A stretch of DNA of 64,000 nucleotides from Nocardia sp. NBC_00508 (GCF_036346875.1 NZ_CP107852.1:806001-870000), one strand, 5' to 3'. Shown: positions 1 to 9,028, numbered from the stretch's first letter. A program made the numbers and translations. Notes: generated by a model from the sequence alone, not told the origin.

Positions 1-510
1 TGGATGCACAATGGCGTCCTTCGTGGCTACCGCGAGATCCGGCGTGACCTGGTGACCGCTCTGGACCCAGCGTTGTTTCCCGACCTCGAGGGTTCGACGG
101 ACTCCGAAGTACTGTTCTTCCTCGCCCTGACATTCGGCCTCGCCGACGATCCCATCGCTGCCGTCGCCCGGGCAGTCGGTTTCGTCGAAGACGTCGGCCG
201 CGCTAACGGAGTGGAAAATCCGGTCCAGATGACCGTTGCGACGACGGAAGGCGAATCCATCTGGGTCTTCCGCTACTCGAGTGAGCGGCGGACGCGGTCG
301 CTGTTCTTTTCGACGGAGATCTCGAAGCTGCGGGCTCTCCATCCCGAGGTAGAGGTGCTGCACCATCTTGGTGGAGAGACCCGATTCGTGGTGTCCGAAC
401 CCCTGCGCGACCTGCAAAGGGCGTGGAACGAGGTGCCGGAATCCTGCGCCGGAGTAGTTCGAGCGGGAGCGGACGAACTCCGACCATTCCAGCCTATCCC
501 ACCCGATTGA
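1..510 (+). CDS. class II glutamine amidotransferase, C-terminal part
   Basis: The reading frame is already open at base 1, so this is the 3' part of a longer gene. The visible 169 residues match the second half of the class II (N-terminal nucleophile) amidotransferases of the YafJ/EgtC type: an MHNG motif at the very start, then GSTDSE and a 'LALTFGL' stretch, and VSEPL near the end. The catalytic N-terminal Cys lies outside the window. These enzymes release ammonia from glutamine or hydrolyse gamma-glutamyl amides; the substrate here cannot be told. It converges on the DUF2252 gene, 15 bases away. Family is clear; function is not. Confidence 0.8.
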   Translation, partial: WMHNGVLRGYREIRRDLVTALDPALFPDLEGSTDSEVLFFLALTFGLADDPIAAVARAVGFVEDVGRANGVENPVQMTVATTEGESIWVFRYSSERRTRSLFFSTEISKLRALHPEVEVLHHLGGETRFVVSEPLRDLQRAWNEVPESCAGVVRAGADELRPFQPIPPD

Positions 511-525
511 GCCGACATCTCACGG

Positions 526-1965
526 TTACACCCCCAACTGGGCGGTGACCGTGCCGTCATCGATCGCCCTGCGCAGCGCGGCGTGGTCGCGTGCGTTCTG
601 GTCGGTGTAGTTCTCGGCGAATGCGGACATCGCTTCATCGAAGTCGTCGTCCGATCCGAGGTAACCGGCGATCGCGAACCGGTCACCTGCCCGTGCGTGG
701 GCGTGGGCGAGCACGCGTGCGCACAGACGGCCGTAGCGAGTCATCAGCTCAGGGGACATGGTCTGGACCACAGCGGATCCTTTGCCGTCGCGGAGTTGCC
801 GGACGTAGAAGTCTCGCACCACGCCGTCTTCGCCCGCGCTTTGCTGCCAGCCCAGGAAGATATCGCTGGCGGCCTGCATCAACCGCTGCCCGGCCACGAC
901 ACGTTCGCCCTGGTTCGGGAACGACGGGCCGTCGATGTGCTCCGCGAGCACCGACGGCTGGGCTTCCTTGACCTGGAGGAACAGCGGGTCGTTGCCGGGC
1001 CCGCGGAGAAGGACGATCCAGGCTCTGGTGCCCACGCTGCCCACGCCGACGACCTTCCGCGCCGCTTGGACGTATTCGAACCGATCGAACAGCGCCCGAT
1101 GGTTGGGTTGCAACGTGTCGCGATAGTGAGCCAGCCGTTCGATCAGCACCCGGTTCAACTGCTCGGCTTCGGCGCCGGTGAAGATTTCCTCGATCGGAAC
1201 TATCAGCGGCGGCATGCTCAGGATTCTCGGCCGCCCGTCCACGACGGTGGTCAGCTTGGACAGCGCCTGGACGCTGTCTCGGCCCCAGGACTTGTCGATC
1301 GCCTTCTGGATGCGCTTTCTGGTCGAGGAATCGAGAACCTCGCGCACTTCGTCCAATTGGGCCACGGCGTCGATACCGGAGTACCAGACCGCAAGCTCTC
1401 CGCGCCCGGCCTGGTAGACCATGGTTTCGCGATACTCGGCGGCGCAGGCGCGAGTGCACCTCCGACATTGTTTGCCACTGTGGTCGTTGTCGCGCCCGGC
1501 GACAGCCAGGCTTGCGACGAGCCGTTTGACATCCCATTCGAACGGGCCGGGGTAGGTTTCGTCGAAGTCGTTGAGGTCGAAGGCGAGTTTGCGTTCCGGT
1601 GTCGCGAAGAGCCCGAAGTTGCTCAGGTGCGCGTCACCGCACAGTTGGGTGATCAGGCCGGTGGTCGGGGCGTGCGAGAGGTCCTCGGCCATGACCGCGG
1701 CGGCGCCACGGTAGAAGGCGAACGGCGCAGCGGCCATTCGCCCGTACCGCACCGGGACGAGTTCGGGAATCCGTGTCGCCGATTGCGTTTCGAGCAGCCC
1801 GACCGGGTCGCGGTCAGGGGTGGGACCATACTCGGCCATGACGCCGAAAGGTGTTCGGCGCCGTACCGCCTTGCCGTATTCGGCGCGGTCGGCCCGGGTC
1901 CATCGGCCGGCCGCGTCAGCGTGCTCGCCGGGCCCGGCGACGGAGAGATTGCTTCGCTCGATCAT
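526..1965 (-). CDS. DUF2252 family protein
   Basis: A 479-residue protein with the hallmarks of DUF2252: an early 'RYGRM' and 'FAFYRGAA' block, 'CGDAHLSNFG', and 'FDLNDFDET' followed by 'PFEWDVKRL'. The HxxN and DFD-type residues resemble the catalytic and metal-binding residues of aminoglycoside-phosphotransferase-like kinases, so a kinase-like fold is plausible, but no activity is established. The protein is soluble with no signal peptide. It is the last gene of a run of minus-strand genes (DUF7144, membrane, SHOCT, DUF6325) and lies 45 bases after the DUF7144 gene. The family is common in actinobacteria and often sits near stress-related small membrane proteins. Confidence 0.85.
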   Translation of the reverse strand: MIERSNLSVAGPGEHADAAGRWTRADRAEYGKAVRRRTPFGVMAEYGPTPDRDPVGLLETQSATRIPELVPVRYGRMAAAPFAFYRGAAAVMAEDLSHAPTTGLITQLCGDAHLSNFGLFATPERKLAFDLNDFDETYPGPFEWDVKRLVASLAVAGRDNDHSGKQCRRCTRACAAEYRETMVYQAGRGELAVWYSGIDAVAQLDEVREVLDSSTRKRIQKAIDKSWGRDSVQALSKLTTVVDGRPRILSMPPLIVPIEEIFTGAEAEQLNRVLIERLAHYRDTLQPNHRALFDRFEYVQAARKVVGVGSVGTRAWIVLLRGPGNDPLFLQVKEAQPSVLAEHIDGPSFPNQGERVVAGQRLMQAASDIFLGWQQSAGEDGVVRDFYVRQLRDGKGSAVVQTMSPELMTRYGRLCARVLAHAHARAGDRFAIAGYLGSDDDFDEAMSAFAENYTDQNARDHAALRRAIDDGTVTAQLGV

Positions 1966-2010
1966 GGCCTCGGCCCACCGTTGGATATTTGGTGCGGATA
2001 AGAGAGTCGA

Positions 2011-2409
2011 CTAAACGCGCTCGGGCTTCCACGTCGTGACCGCCCAGATCACCACGATGTCGAGTGCGATGATCAGTACCGACCACCACGGGTAATACGG
2101 CAACCACAGGAAGTTGGCGAGAATCGATATCGCCGCGATGACGATCGTGGCAATTCGGGCCCAGCCCGCTCCGGTGAACAGGGCGAATCCCACCGCCGCC
2201 ATCACAGCACCGATCCCGATGTGGATCCAACCCCACGCGGTGAAGTCGAACTTATAGGTGTACTCGACGCCCACTACGAAGACCTCGTCCTCGGCCACCG
2301 CGGCGATGCCTTGGAACACCTGGAGCAGGCCGACCGTGATGAGGATGATCGCGGCCCCTATCGAGGTTCCTGCCGCGACTCCTTGTTTGACCGATGAATT
2401 CTCGGACAT
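2011..2409 (-). CDS. DUF7144-type four-helix membrane protein
   Basis: A 132-residue protein starting MSENSSVKQG, with four hydrophobic segments at about residues 12-37, 52-75, 80-100 and 106-124, i.e. a small integral membrane protein. The pattern fits the DUF7144 family of actinobacterial membrane proteins, whose function is unknown. The ATG at 2409 is chosen because AAGGAG lies 6 bases upstream; the frame stays open further upstream without good coding character. A truncated second copy of the same gene lies at 4237-4413 on the other strand. Confidence 0.75.
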   Translation of the reverse strand: MSENSSVKQGVAAGTSIGAAIILITVGLLQVFQGIAAVAEDEVFVVGVEYTYKFDFTAWGWIHIGIGAVMAAVGFALFTGAGWARIATIVIAAISILANFLWLPYYPWWSVLIIALDIVVIWAVTTWKPERV

Positions 2410-2621
2410 GATCGCTCCTTTTCCTCGACGACCGATCGGATATGAACAATTCTCCGCCGATCCCCGGCACCGGTGTGCGGGATCGCGGATCTGCGCCCGG
2501 CCGCTCCGGCAACCAGACGCCGCCCACCGTGCCGAGCCAACCCGTTCGGATCGGTCGACGAGCGGATTGATCACGTGATCGCGTTTCTGTGCGGGTGGCG
2601 AGTTCCTGTCGTCTGCGTGGA

Positions 2622-3158
2622 TCAGTGGGTCAGGATGACCTTGACCCCCACGACGGTGGTGGCCGCGCACGCCAGCAGGACCGCTCCGAGCAGCGTCGAA
2701 CGATTGGGCCGCTCGCCGTGGAGCCGACCGATGACGAAGACGATCCCGCCGATCCGGGCCAGCATGGCCGACTCCGCGAGCACCTGGGCGGTGCGCGGTT
2801 CGAGCCACCCGATCGCCGCGGCCGCGAGGATCGCGCAGGGCAGCACGGCGGAGCTGAGGATGGGTACGGAGTCGCGCAGGTCCGCCCATCGCTCCCGTGC
2901 GGACCGGGCACGACTCTGGCGCACCGTTCGACCGACTCCTTCCGCGAAAGCATGGGCGATGAACGTGGAGAGGGCGGTCCCGAGGACGACCCAGATCCCC
3001 ACCTGCTCGGCAGACGGTGTGACCGGTATCAGTGCGGCCAGGATCAGGACGTTGCCGTAGATGTACGCGCTGATCCGGCTCGCCGCGTTTCGGCCGTCGA
3101 GCGGAGCGCTCCGGGAAAACAGTGGTCCGTGCAAGAGGGCGTGCCTGCTGCTTTCCAT
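2622..3158 (-). CDS. small integral membrane protein, function unknown
   Basis: A 178-residue protein with four hydrophobic stretches (roughly residues 30-45, 50-70, 105-122 and 155-175) separated by an Arg-rich cytoplasmic loop (RTVRQSRARSARERW). I do not recognise a family with certainty. The start at 3158 is favoured over an upstream start at 3236 because the latter would overlap the SHOCT gene and encode a basic, non-hydrophobic extension. The gene follows the SHOCT gene by 22 bases and is probably co-transcribed with it. Membrane proteins of this size commonly accompany SHOCT and DUF6325 genes in actinobacteria. Confidence 0.65.
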   Translation of the reverse strand: MESSRHALLHGPLFSRSAPLDGRNAASRISAYIYGNVLILAALIPVTPSAEQVGIWVVLGTALSTFIAHAFAEGVGRTVRQSRARSARERWADLRDSVPILSSAVLPCAILAAAAIGWLEPRTAQVLAESAMLARIGGIVFVIGRLHGERPNRSTLLGAVLLACAATTVVGVKVILTH

Positions 3159-3180
3159 CGGTCGTAGAGCCGAAAGTCCT

Positions 3181-3456
3181 TCAGGAGGCGAGGATTCTTG
3201 CCTTCTCGGCTTCGAACTCCGCTTCGGTGAGCACACCCTGGGCTTTGAGCTGTGCGAGCTCTTTCAACGCGGTGATCCGGTCCGTGCCCACACTGCCGCC
3301 GGACGGCGGTGCGGCGACCGGCTGCGGCGCGGCAGGCTGCGGCTGCTCCTGCGCTGACCAGCGCTGTCCCTGGCGTCGGGAGACGCGGTTGGAGACAGCG
3401 GTTGCGGTTCCGGCAACTACGGCGGTGCGGGCTACGCCGCGAAGCAGTCCGGGCAT
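3181..3456 (-). CDS. SHOCT domain protein
   Basis: A 91-residue protein. The last ~30 residues form a SHOCT domain, with the pattern ITALKELAQLKAQGVLT and EFEAEKARIL. The N-terminus is a short hydrophobic/basic stretch and the middle is a Pro/Gln/Ala linker. SHOCT domains are short helical modules thought to mediate oligomerisation, often at the end of membrane or secreted proteins. The ATG at 3456 has a strong GGAAGGAG ribosome site. It sits between DUF6325 (48 bases upstream) and the small membrane protein, a gene grouping often seen in actinobacteria. Confidence 0.85.
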   Translation of the reverse strand: MPGLLRGVARTAVVAGTATAVSNRVSRRQGQRWSAQEQPQPAAPQPVAAPPSGGSVGTDRITALKELAQLKAQGVLTEAEFEAEKARILAS

Positions 3457-3504
3457 GGCACTCTCCTTCCTGGATCGATCTATCGCCGCGAATTCCCTTG
3501 TTTC

Positions 3505-3966
3505 TCAGCGGCTTTCTTCCTCGAGGGCATCGAGGGCATCGAGGGACGACAATATGCTCTGTACCGGGATGCGCCCGGAGGCCACCAGCTGGGCGCCGTT
3601 GCGGCGCAACGCGGACGCGAAAGGCCCCGCCCACGTGTTCTCGTAGACAAGGATCGCAGCCGAGCTTCCCGGTTCGAGCGCCGTACCGGCTTCCCTGCGG
3701 TCGGCGTCGTCGAGCAGGCCTGATCCCGCCTCCGCGAACAGGGATATATCGATGTCCCCTTCGAGCCCCAGGTCGGCGATGTCGATTCCGAAGAGGGAGC
3801 CATCGGCCTCCTTGCGGACGAACGCCAGGTCCAGCACCCGGATTATGCCGCGTTCGACGAGGTCGCGTAGCAGAGGCAGTGCCGATCCGTTCGGCGGCCG
3901 GTCGGCGGGAAATTCGATCACGAGATAGTCAATAGGCCCTATCGCTTCGGCATCTATTTCGGTCAC
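3505..3966 (-). CDS. DUF6325 family protein
   Basis: A 153-residue acidic soluble protein with a GTG start preceded by AGAGGG. The sequence 'GPIDYLVIEFP' followed by 'LLRDLVERGIIRVLDLAFVRK', and later 'ILVYENTWAGPFA', is the signature of DUF6325, a family typical of actinobacteria and frequently encoded beside SHOCT proteins. No catalytic motif is visible. It appears to be the first gene of a DUF6325-SHOCT-membrane protein operon. Function unknown. Confidence 0.8.
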   Translation of the reverse strand: MTEIDAEAIGPIDYLVIEFPADRPPNGSALPLLRDLVERGIIRVLDLAFVRKEADGSLFGIDIADLGLEGDIDISLFAEAGSGLLDDADRREAGTALEPGSSAAILVYENTWAGPFASALRRNGAQLVASGRIPVQSILSSLDALDALEEESR

Positions 3967-4236
3967 GGTAACCCTCTTCCAGAAAGGTGGTCGTAACTCT
4001 CCTGCGGACCGCGCTATCGAAATGGCTGCAGATTCAGCGGTCCGCGTCTGTTCGAGAATAACCTCGGACTCACGGCGGCAGTGGTGCTAATCTCAGCCAT
4101 AGCGTACGCCGCCGCTCGCAACCAGAATTCGAAACCGACATTTCGAGCCGAACCCTGAAGGCCTTCGCATAATTCGATGCGGCGTGAATCAACACATGCC
4201 GAGAGATACGAGGCCCGCTTCGAAAGGGGGACCGCA

Positions 4237-4413
4237 ATGTCGGAGAACATGCGTGTCGACCGAGAAGGCAACGGGGTCGAACAAGGCATCGCGGCTGGAA
4301 CTTCGATCGCGGCCGCGATCATCATGACCACAGTCGGATTCCTCCAGTTCCTGCAAGGAGTCTCGGCAGTTGCTCAGGGGAGGCGCGACCACCGATCCTG
4401 CCGGTATCGGTGA
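4237..4413 (+). pseudogene. truncated DUF7144 paralogue
   Basis: The first ~47 codons (MSENMRVDREGNGVEQGIAA and the following hydrophobic stretch to about 'VSAVAQ') match the N-terminus of the intact DUF7144 protein encoded at 2011-2409. The similarity then stops abruptly and the frame ends after 11 unrelated residues (GRRDHRSCRYR). Only one membrane helix remains of four. The ribosome site (AAAGGGGG) is intact, so a 58-residue peptide could still be made, but it looks like a decayed duplicate. Confidence 0.65.
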
Positions 4414-4454
4414 CGTCGCACTACCCGAAGCTGTTCCTGGAGTGAGGGATACCG

Positions 4455-5873
4455 ATGGACTCCACCGCGCCCGAGGGCGAACCCGCCGATCGGCTGAACA
4501 CAAGCGAACGCGCCGAGCTCGAGCGGCTTCGCGCCGAGGTCGCCGCGCTGCACAGGGAGGTGCGCGGCGCACCGCCACCGGTCACTCGGCCGCCGCGGCA
4601 TGTGTGGCGGTGGACCGCGGTGACGATCTTGACCGTGCTGGTCGCCGTACTGGCGATCACCACGGTGGTGTCGCGATTCGTGCGCGGCGAGATCCTCGAC
4701 ACCAACCGGTACCTCACCACGGTGGCGCCGCTGGGTTCGGATCCGGTGCTGCAGAACGAGGTCGCCAACACGATCACCGACGAGATCTTCGCCCGCGTCG
4801 ACATCGAGGGCCTGACCGCGGACGCGCTGGCCGCACTGACCGAGGCGGTCCCGGCGGCCCAGAACCGGCCGCGGGTGGATCGCGCGGTCGAGGGGCTGGC
4901 GCCGGTCATCACCCAGCAGGCGCGCGGCTTCGTCAATGACACAGTGCTATCGTTCGTGCGCAGCGACCAGTTCGAGGACCTGTGGCTGCAAGCGAACCGC
5001 GCCGCCCATACCGCGCTGGTGGGGGTGATGACCGGACACGTCGGACTCGAGTCGGTGACCGTCGACGAGAACGGCACGGTGTCCCTATCCCTGCGGACGG
5101 TGCTGGAGAACGTGAAGGCCCGGCTGCTCGACCGCGGCTTCACCTTCGCCGAAAAGATCCCGTCCGTCGACAAACAGTTCGTCTTGTTCCGGTCCCCGGA
5201 ACTGGTCCGTGCGCAACGAGCGGTCGACACGCTCGACAAGGCCGCGTCAGTGCTGCCCTGGGTGACGATCGCGGCCGCGGTGGCCGCGATCGCCGCGGCA
5301 CCGGCGGGCCGCCGCCGACGCGCCCTCGTCTTCGTCGGACTCGCGCTGGCGGTGGGCATGCTGATCCTCGCGATCGCACTGATCGTCGCGCGGGCAATTT
5401 ATCTGGACCAGATTCCGCCCGACGTGCTGTCAACAGAGGCGGCCACCGCGATCATCGACACGGTAGTGGTGCCGCTGCGCACCGCGCTGCGAGGAGTCGC
5501 CGTGCTCGGCTTGGCAATCGCGCTCGGGGCCTACCTGACCGGGGATTCGGCCTCAGCCGCCGCGATACGCCAAGGATTCGGGCGCGGCATGAACTCGGTC
5601 CAGCAACTCCGGCGATCGCGTCCGCCGAACCCGGTGGAGGCGTCGGCTTTCCGCGCGCGCACGGCACTGCGGTGGGCGATCATCGGCATCGCCGCTCTCC
5701 TGCTGGTGTTCTGGCGCTACCCCACCGGACTGGTGGTGGTATGGATCGCGCTCGGCACGCTCCTTGCGCTGCTCGCGCTGGAAATCCTGATCCGCCCCGC
5801 CCACACGTGGCAGCAACAGGCCGTGCCCGAGACGAAGAACGACACCGGCACCCCGGCCGGGACTGGTGCGTGA
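4455..5873 (+). CDS. large actinobacterial integral membrane protein
   Basis: A 472-residue protein. After an acidic coiled N-terminus (SERAELERLRAEVAAL, ~residues 16-33) comes a membrane helix at about 52-73, a ~190-residue extracytoplasmic region starting with 'ILDTNRYLTTVAPL', then hydrophobic pairs at about 262-320 and 335-360, and a C-terminal pair at about 400-440. This architecture is common in Nocardia, Mycobacterium and Streptomyces; its function is not known to me. The last ~100 codons are duplicated 1.8 kb downstream (7384-7676), which marks this gene as one edge of a rearranged region. Confidence 0.75.
   Translation: MDSTAPEGEPADRLNTSERAELERLRAEVAALHREVRGAPPPVTRPPRHVWRWTAVTILTVLVAVLAITTVVSRFVRGEILDTNRYLTTVAPLGSDPVLQNEVANTITDEIFARVDIEGLTADALAALTEAVPAAQNRPRVDRAVEGLAPVITQQARGFVNDTVLSFVRSDQFEDLWLQANRAAHTALVGVMTGHVGLESVTVDENGTVSLSLRTVLENVKARLLDRGFTFAEKIPSVDKQFVLFRSPELVRAQRAVDTLDKAASVLPWVTIAAAVAAIAAAPAGRRRRALVFVGLALAVGMLILAIALIVARAIYLDQIPPDVLSTEAATAIIDTVVVPLRTALRGVAVLGLAIALGAYLTGDSASAAAIRQGFGRGMNSVQQLRRSRPPNPVEASAFRARTALRWAIIGIAALLLVFWRYPTGLVVVWIALGTLLALLALEILIRPAHTWQQQAVPETKNDTGTPAGTGA
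5572..5873 (+). repeat. long direct repeat, copy 1 (3' end of membrane gene)
   Basis: These 302 bases, the 3' end of the membrane protein gene, recur at 7384-7676. The second copy differs by a handful of substitutions and one 9-base in-frame deletion (a CTTGCGCTG/CTCGCGCTG slip). Both copies end exactly at the stop codon, after which the sequences diverge. Confidence 0.9.
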
Positions 5874-5881
5874 ACTGGAAG

Positions 5882-5967
5882 ATTGCGGGCTCTCGGCACT
5901 TCTCGGTCTCAATCCCCGCCGACCCGAGAGCGGGAACGGCAAACTCTGGCTTCCGACGCGGGAAGCG
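5882..5967 (+). pseudogene. relic of a second XRE regulator gene
   Basis: These 86 bases closely match 6235-6320, which lies inside the neighbouring XRE regulator gene. The conserved part encodes LSALLG, then NPR and SGNGKLWLPTRE in both. In this copy there is no HTH domain before it and no regulator sequence after it, so it is a leftover of a paralogous or duplicated regulator gene immediately downstream of the membrane gene's stop codon. Confidence 0.7.
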
Positions 5968-6062
5968 GCGCTGGCGCGCACCGAACGGCCGGGCGGATCG
6001 ACAGCCATCGCCAGAATCCCCGAAGCCGTGCCACAGGGCAAGCCCAGTCGTAGCCTCGGAAC

Positions 6063-7223
6063 ATGAGCGCAGATCTCGGGGAACGCTTGCGATCGGTGCG
6101 TAAGCGCAGCGGTCTGACACAGCGTGAACTCGCTGAGGGTTCGGGAGTGTCGCTGTCCCTGATTCGCAAGATCGAACAGGGCGAGCGCGAGGACACCCGG
6201 ATGCAGACGCTACGGCGGCTCGCTGTCGCGATGAATTGCCCGCTCTCGGCACTTCTCGGCCCCAATCCCCGCCAACCCGACAGCGGGAACGGCAAACTCT
6301 GGCTTCCGACGCGGGAAGCGCTCATGTCCACGGCAAGCGGGCAAGCGACTGAGCCACCCCCTGAGCGGGGTATGAACGAAGCCCTCACCGCGGCAGCGAA
6401 GCTCTACCACGACAATGAGTACGACCAGCTGACACGCGTACTTCCACGCCTGATAGCGGACGGACGTGACGCCTCGCCGCTCATGCGGTCACGGATTCTG
6501 CAACTGGTCGGCTCCGTGATGGTGCAGACGCGGCAACTACAACCCGCGAGAACCTCCCTCGAGCAATCTCTGGCGGATGCCGAAGCAACCGGGAACGTTC
6601 TCGATGCCGCCTCAGCAGTGATCACTCTGTGTTGGCTGTTGCTCGTAGAACGACAGTTCGAACAAGTTCGCACACTCGCAATCTCATGGGCCGACCGCAT
6701 CGAGCCGCGCTTGTCGGTGGCGACGACACGGGAACTGTCAACCTGGGGGTGGCTCCTGTTGCGAGGATCCGCCGCCGCGATCCGCGACAACCGGCCGGAT
6801 GAGGCGGACGACATGATTCGCCTCGCCCATGCGGCAGCGGTAGCGGTCAAGCGCGATTCAGGTAGCTACCACCAGTATTGGACGACGTTCGGGCCCGCGA
6901 CAGTGGCCATGAAGCGGGTCGAGAACGCCATCGTGGACGACCGCCCTGACCTCGCGCTGCGACTTGCGCGGAACGTGCCGCCGGGACTGCGTCCGACCTC
7001 CGACAACCGGAACCGGCATCTGCTCGACGTCGCAACGGCACACATCGAACTCCGAAGCTATGACACAGCCTTCGATGTCCTGTTTCAGCTGTCCCGCGAG
7101 GCACGCCCGTGGCTGATCGAGCAACGATCCGCAAAGGATCTACTCGGCCGAATCATCGCCAGGCGACGCACCTTGACCCCCGAGATGCGCGAGCTGGCCA
7201 ACCTCGTTCGACTGGAATATTAA
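6063..7223 (+). CDS. XRE-family regulator with C-terminal helical repeats
   Basis: A 386-residue protein. Residues ~5-58 form a helix-turn-helix of the Cro/C1 (XRE) type: LGERLRSVRKRSGLTQRELA, then SLSLIRKIEQGERE. Residues ~100-380 are all-helical and resemble the TPR-like C-terminal domains of many Streptomyces and Nocardia XRE regulators, where they probably sense a ligand or partner. No downstream gene on the same strand is close, so its targets are unclear. It is flanked by duplicated sequence on both sides (5572-5967 and 7321-7676), suggesting it arrived or was duplicated by recombination. Confidence 0.85.
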   Translation: MSADLGERLRSVRKRSGLTQRELAEGSGVSLSLIRKIEQGEREDTRMQTLRRLAVAMNCPLSALLGPNPRQPDSGNGKLWLPTREALMSTASGQATEPPPERGMNEALTAAAKLYHDNEYDQLTRVLPRLIADGRDASPLMRSRILQLVGSVMVQTRQLQPARTSLEQSLADAEATGNVLDAASAVITLCWLLLVERQFEQVRTLAISWADRIEPRLSVATTRELSTWGWLLLRGSAAAIRDNRPDEADDMIRLAHAAAVAVKRDSGSYHQYWTTFGPATVAMKRVENAIVDDRPDLALRLARNVPPGLRPTSDNRNRHLLDVATAHIELRSYDTAFDVLFQLSREARPWLIEQRSAKDLLGRIIARRRTLTPEMRELANLVRLEY

Positions 7224-7320
7224 GTAACACAACGTATTACGCCGCCGCCGCTGACACTTCCGTCTGCACTTCGCTGAGAGTGCCATTGTTGACACCCTCC
7301 TGATCCTGTGACGCTGAACC
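7224..7320 (+). other. short spacer after XRE gene
   Basis: Together with the repeat and relic that follow, this begins a 575-base stretch (7224-7798) without an intact gene. Nothing recognisable is seen in 7224-7320. Confidence 0.4.
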
Positions 7321-7383
7321 CGGCCCCGACGCCGGGGTGAGCGGCCGGTCTCCTCATCCCGGCGCGCTCGATGCGGCCTTCCT
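7321..7383 (+). repeat. 63-bp direct repeat, copy 1
   Basis: Starts CGGCCCCGACGCCGGGGTGA and ends GCGGCCTTCCT. An almost identical copy (one mismatch, A/G at 7371 versus 9142) lies at 9092-9154. It contains a small inverted repeat (CCCCG/CGGGG). This copy abuts the duplicated membrane-gene tail precisely at 7384. Each copy lies just downstream of an XRE regulator gene. Confidence 0.9.
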
Positions 7384-7676
7384 AAGGATTCGGGCGCGGC
7401 ATGAACTCGGTCCAGCAACTCCGGCGATCGCGTCCGCCGAACCCGGTGGAGGCGTCGGCTTTCCGCGCGCGCACGGCACTGCGGTGGGCGATCATCGGCA
7501 TCGCCGCTCTCCTGCTGGTGTTCTGGCGCTACCCCACCGGACTGGTAGTGGTATGGATCGCGCTCGGCACGCTTTTCGCGCTGGAAATCCTGATCCGGCC
7601 CGCCCACACCTGGCAGCACCAGGCCGTGCCCGAGACGAAGAACGACACCGGCACCCCGGCCGGGACTGGCGCGTGA
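7384..7676 (+). pseudogene. duplicated 3' fragment of membrane protein gene
   Basis: Encodes MNSVQQLRRSRPPNPVEASA onwards, the C-terminal ~91 residues of the membrane protein ending at 5873, including its last two membrane helices and the ETKNDTGTPAGTGA tail. It has no N-terminal domain and joins the 63-bp repeat directly at its 5' edge, so it is a truncated duplicate. It contains a 9-base deletion relative to the intact gene. Confidence 0.85.
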
Positions 7677-7798
7677 CCGGGAAGATCCGTGCGGTATCGC
7701 GAGTTGGGCCCGGGGTTCGGGCTTCTTCCCTGCCGCTCACGCGCGTGCCAACGGGTACCGTCGCAGGTGGGTAGCCATCATCGGCGGAGGAGTACGCC

Positions 7799-9028
7799 AT
7801 GAACGACATTCCACCGAACGAAGTCGGACGCAGGCTGCGTGAAATTCGCGCGTGGCGCGGACAAAGCCTAGAGGTTGTCGCGGGCCTGGCTGGAATCAGC
7901 TTCGGATACCTCGGACGGCTGGAACGCGGCGAGCAACCGCTATCCAATCGCGCCACACTCGAGGCGCTGGCGCGTGCGTTGAAGGTATCGCCGTCGGAGT
8001 TCAATGGTCAACCGTGGGAGACCACCGACGGCCCTGGTGCCGAGGCGTACGCCGGGCTGATCGCGGTCGAAAACGCCCTAGAGGTCTGCGAACTCGGCAC
8101 TGATCCTGGAACCGAGATACGCGAATGGTCTGAGATCGCGGCCGATCTGGCCACTCTGGAAGTCGTTCGTGAGTCTACCGACTACGCCGCCGCTTGTACG
8201 TTGGCTCCGCGGCTGCTCGCGGAGTTGCACTCCGCGTACGTCCGACGCCCGCAATGGAGACAAGAGGTGCTAGTCGGCATCATCCGCTGCTACTACGCAT
8301 TGGCGAACACAACCAAGCGCCTCGGTGTCCGAGGATTGCCGATCATGATCGTCAAGGCCGCGAACGCCTGCGCGGAAGAACTCGAGTCACCGGCCTGGAT
8401 AGGCTTCACGGTATGGCTGCGCGGCACCATCGCGGGCTCGATATCGCGCTCGCAGCAGTACGCCCGTGCTGTCCACACCGCCGATCGGCTCGCGCCGCAC
8501 CTCGATGACTCCTCAGCCTTGCAGGCATACGGCATGCTTCATCTGTCCGCAGCGCTCGCGAGCGCAGTGCAGTCCGACCGGGACACCGCCAACAGCCACC
8601 TCGCAGAGGCCGAAGCAGTCGCGGCGCGGATGGACGAGGAGATCGGCAACTTCGGCCGATTGTGGTTCGGCCGCACCAATGTCGGGATATGGCGCTCGTC
8701 TATCGGCATGGAGCTCGGCGACGGCGTGCAGGCCGTGGAGCTGGCGCGGGCCCTGCCCGTCGATGCCATCCCGTCCCCCTCTCGTCGTGCCAACTACTAC
8801 GCCGAGGCCGGACGGACACTGCTCGCAGAGCCGAAGTATCGAGACACCGGCCTGGCCCTGCTCACGAAGGCCGAAGACATAGCACCGCAACAGGTTCGCA
8901 CCGACTTCTTCGTTCGCGAAGCTATAGCCAATCAACTTCGCACTGCTCGGCGTGACGCCGGCGGCCGGAACCTACGCGGTCTGGCCTGGCGTCTGGGGAT
9001 AGCTCCTGATCTCGCGCCACGGAACTAG
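7799..9028 (+). CDS. XRE-family regulator with C-terminal helical repeats
   Basis: A 409-residue protein with an XRE helix-turn-helix at residues ~8-62 (VGRRLREIRAWRGQSLEVVA, 'FGYLGRLERGEQPLS') and a long all-helical C-terminal region resembling TPR-like sensor domains. The ATG follows a strong GGAGGAG site. It shares architecture, but little sequence, with the XRE regulator at 6063-7223. A three-gene overlapping operon of unknown function begins 212 bases downstream on the same strand and is a natural candidate target. Copies of the 63-bp repeat lie on both sides. Confidence 0.85.
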   Translation: MNDIPPNEVGRRLREIRAWRGQSLEVVAGLAGISFGYLGRLERGEQPLSNRATLEALARALKVSPSEFNGQPWETTDGPGAEAYAGLIAVENALEVCELGTDPGTEIREWSEIAADLATLEVVRESTDYAAACTLAPRLLAELHSAYVRRPQWRQEVLVGIIRCYYALANTTKRLGVRGLPIMIVKAANACAEELESPAWIGFTVWLRGTIAGSISRSQQYARAVHTADRLAPHLDDSSALQAYGMLHLSAALASAVQSDRDTANSHLAEAEAVAARMDEEIGNFGRLWFGRTNVGIWRSSIGMELGDGVQAVELARALPVDAIPSPSRRANYYAEAGRTLLAEPKYRDTGLALLTKAEDIAPQQVRTDFFVREAIANQLRTARRDAGGRNLRGLAWRLGIAPDLAPRN

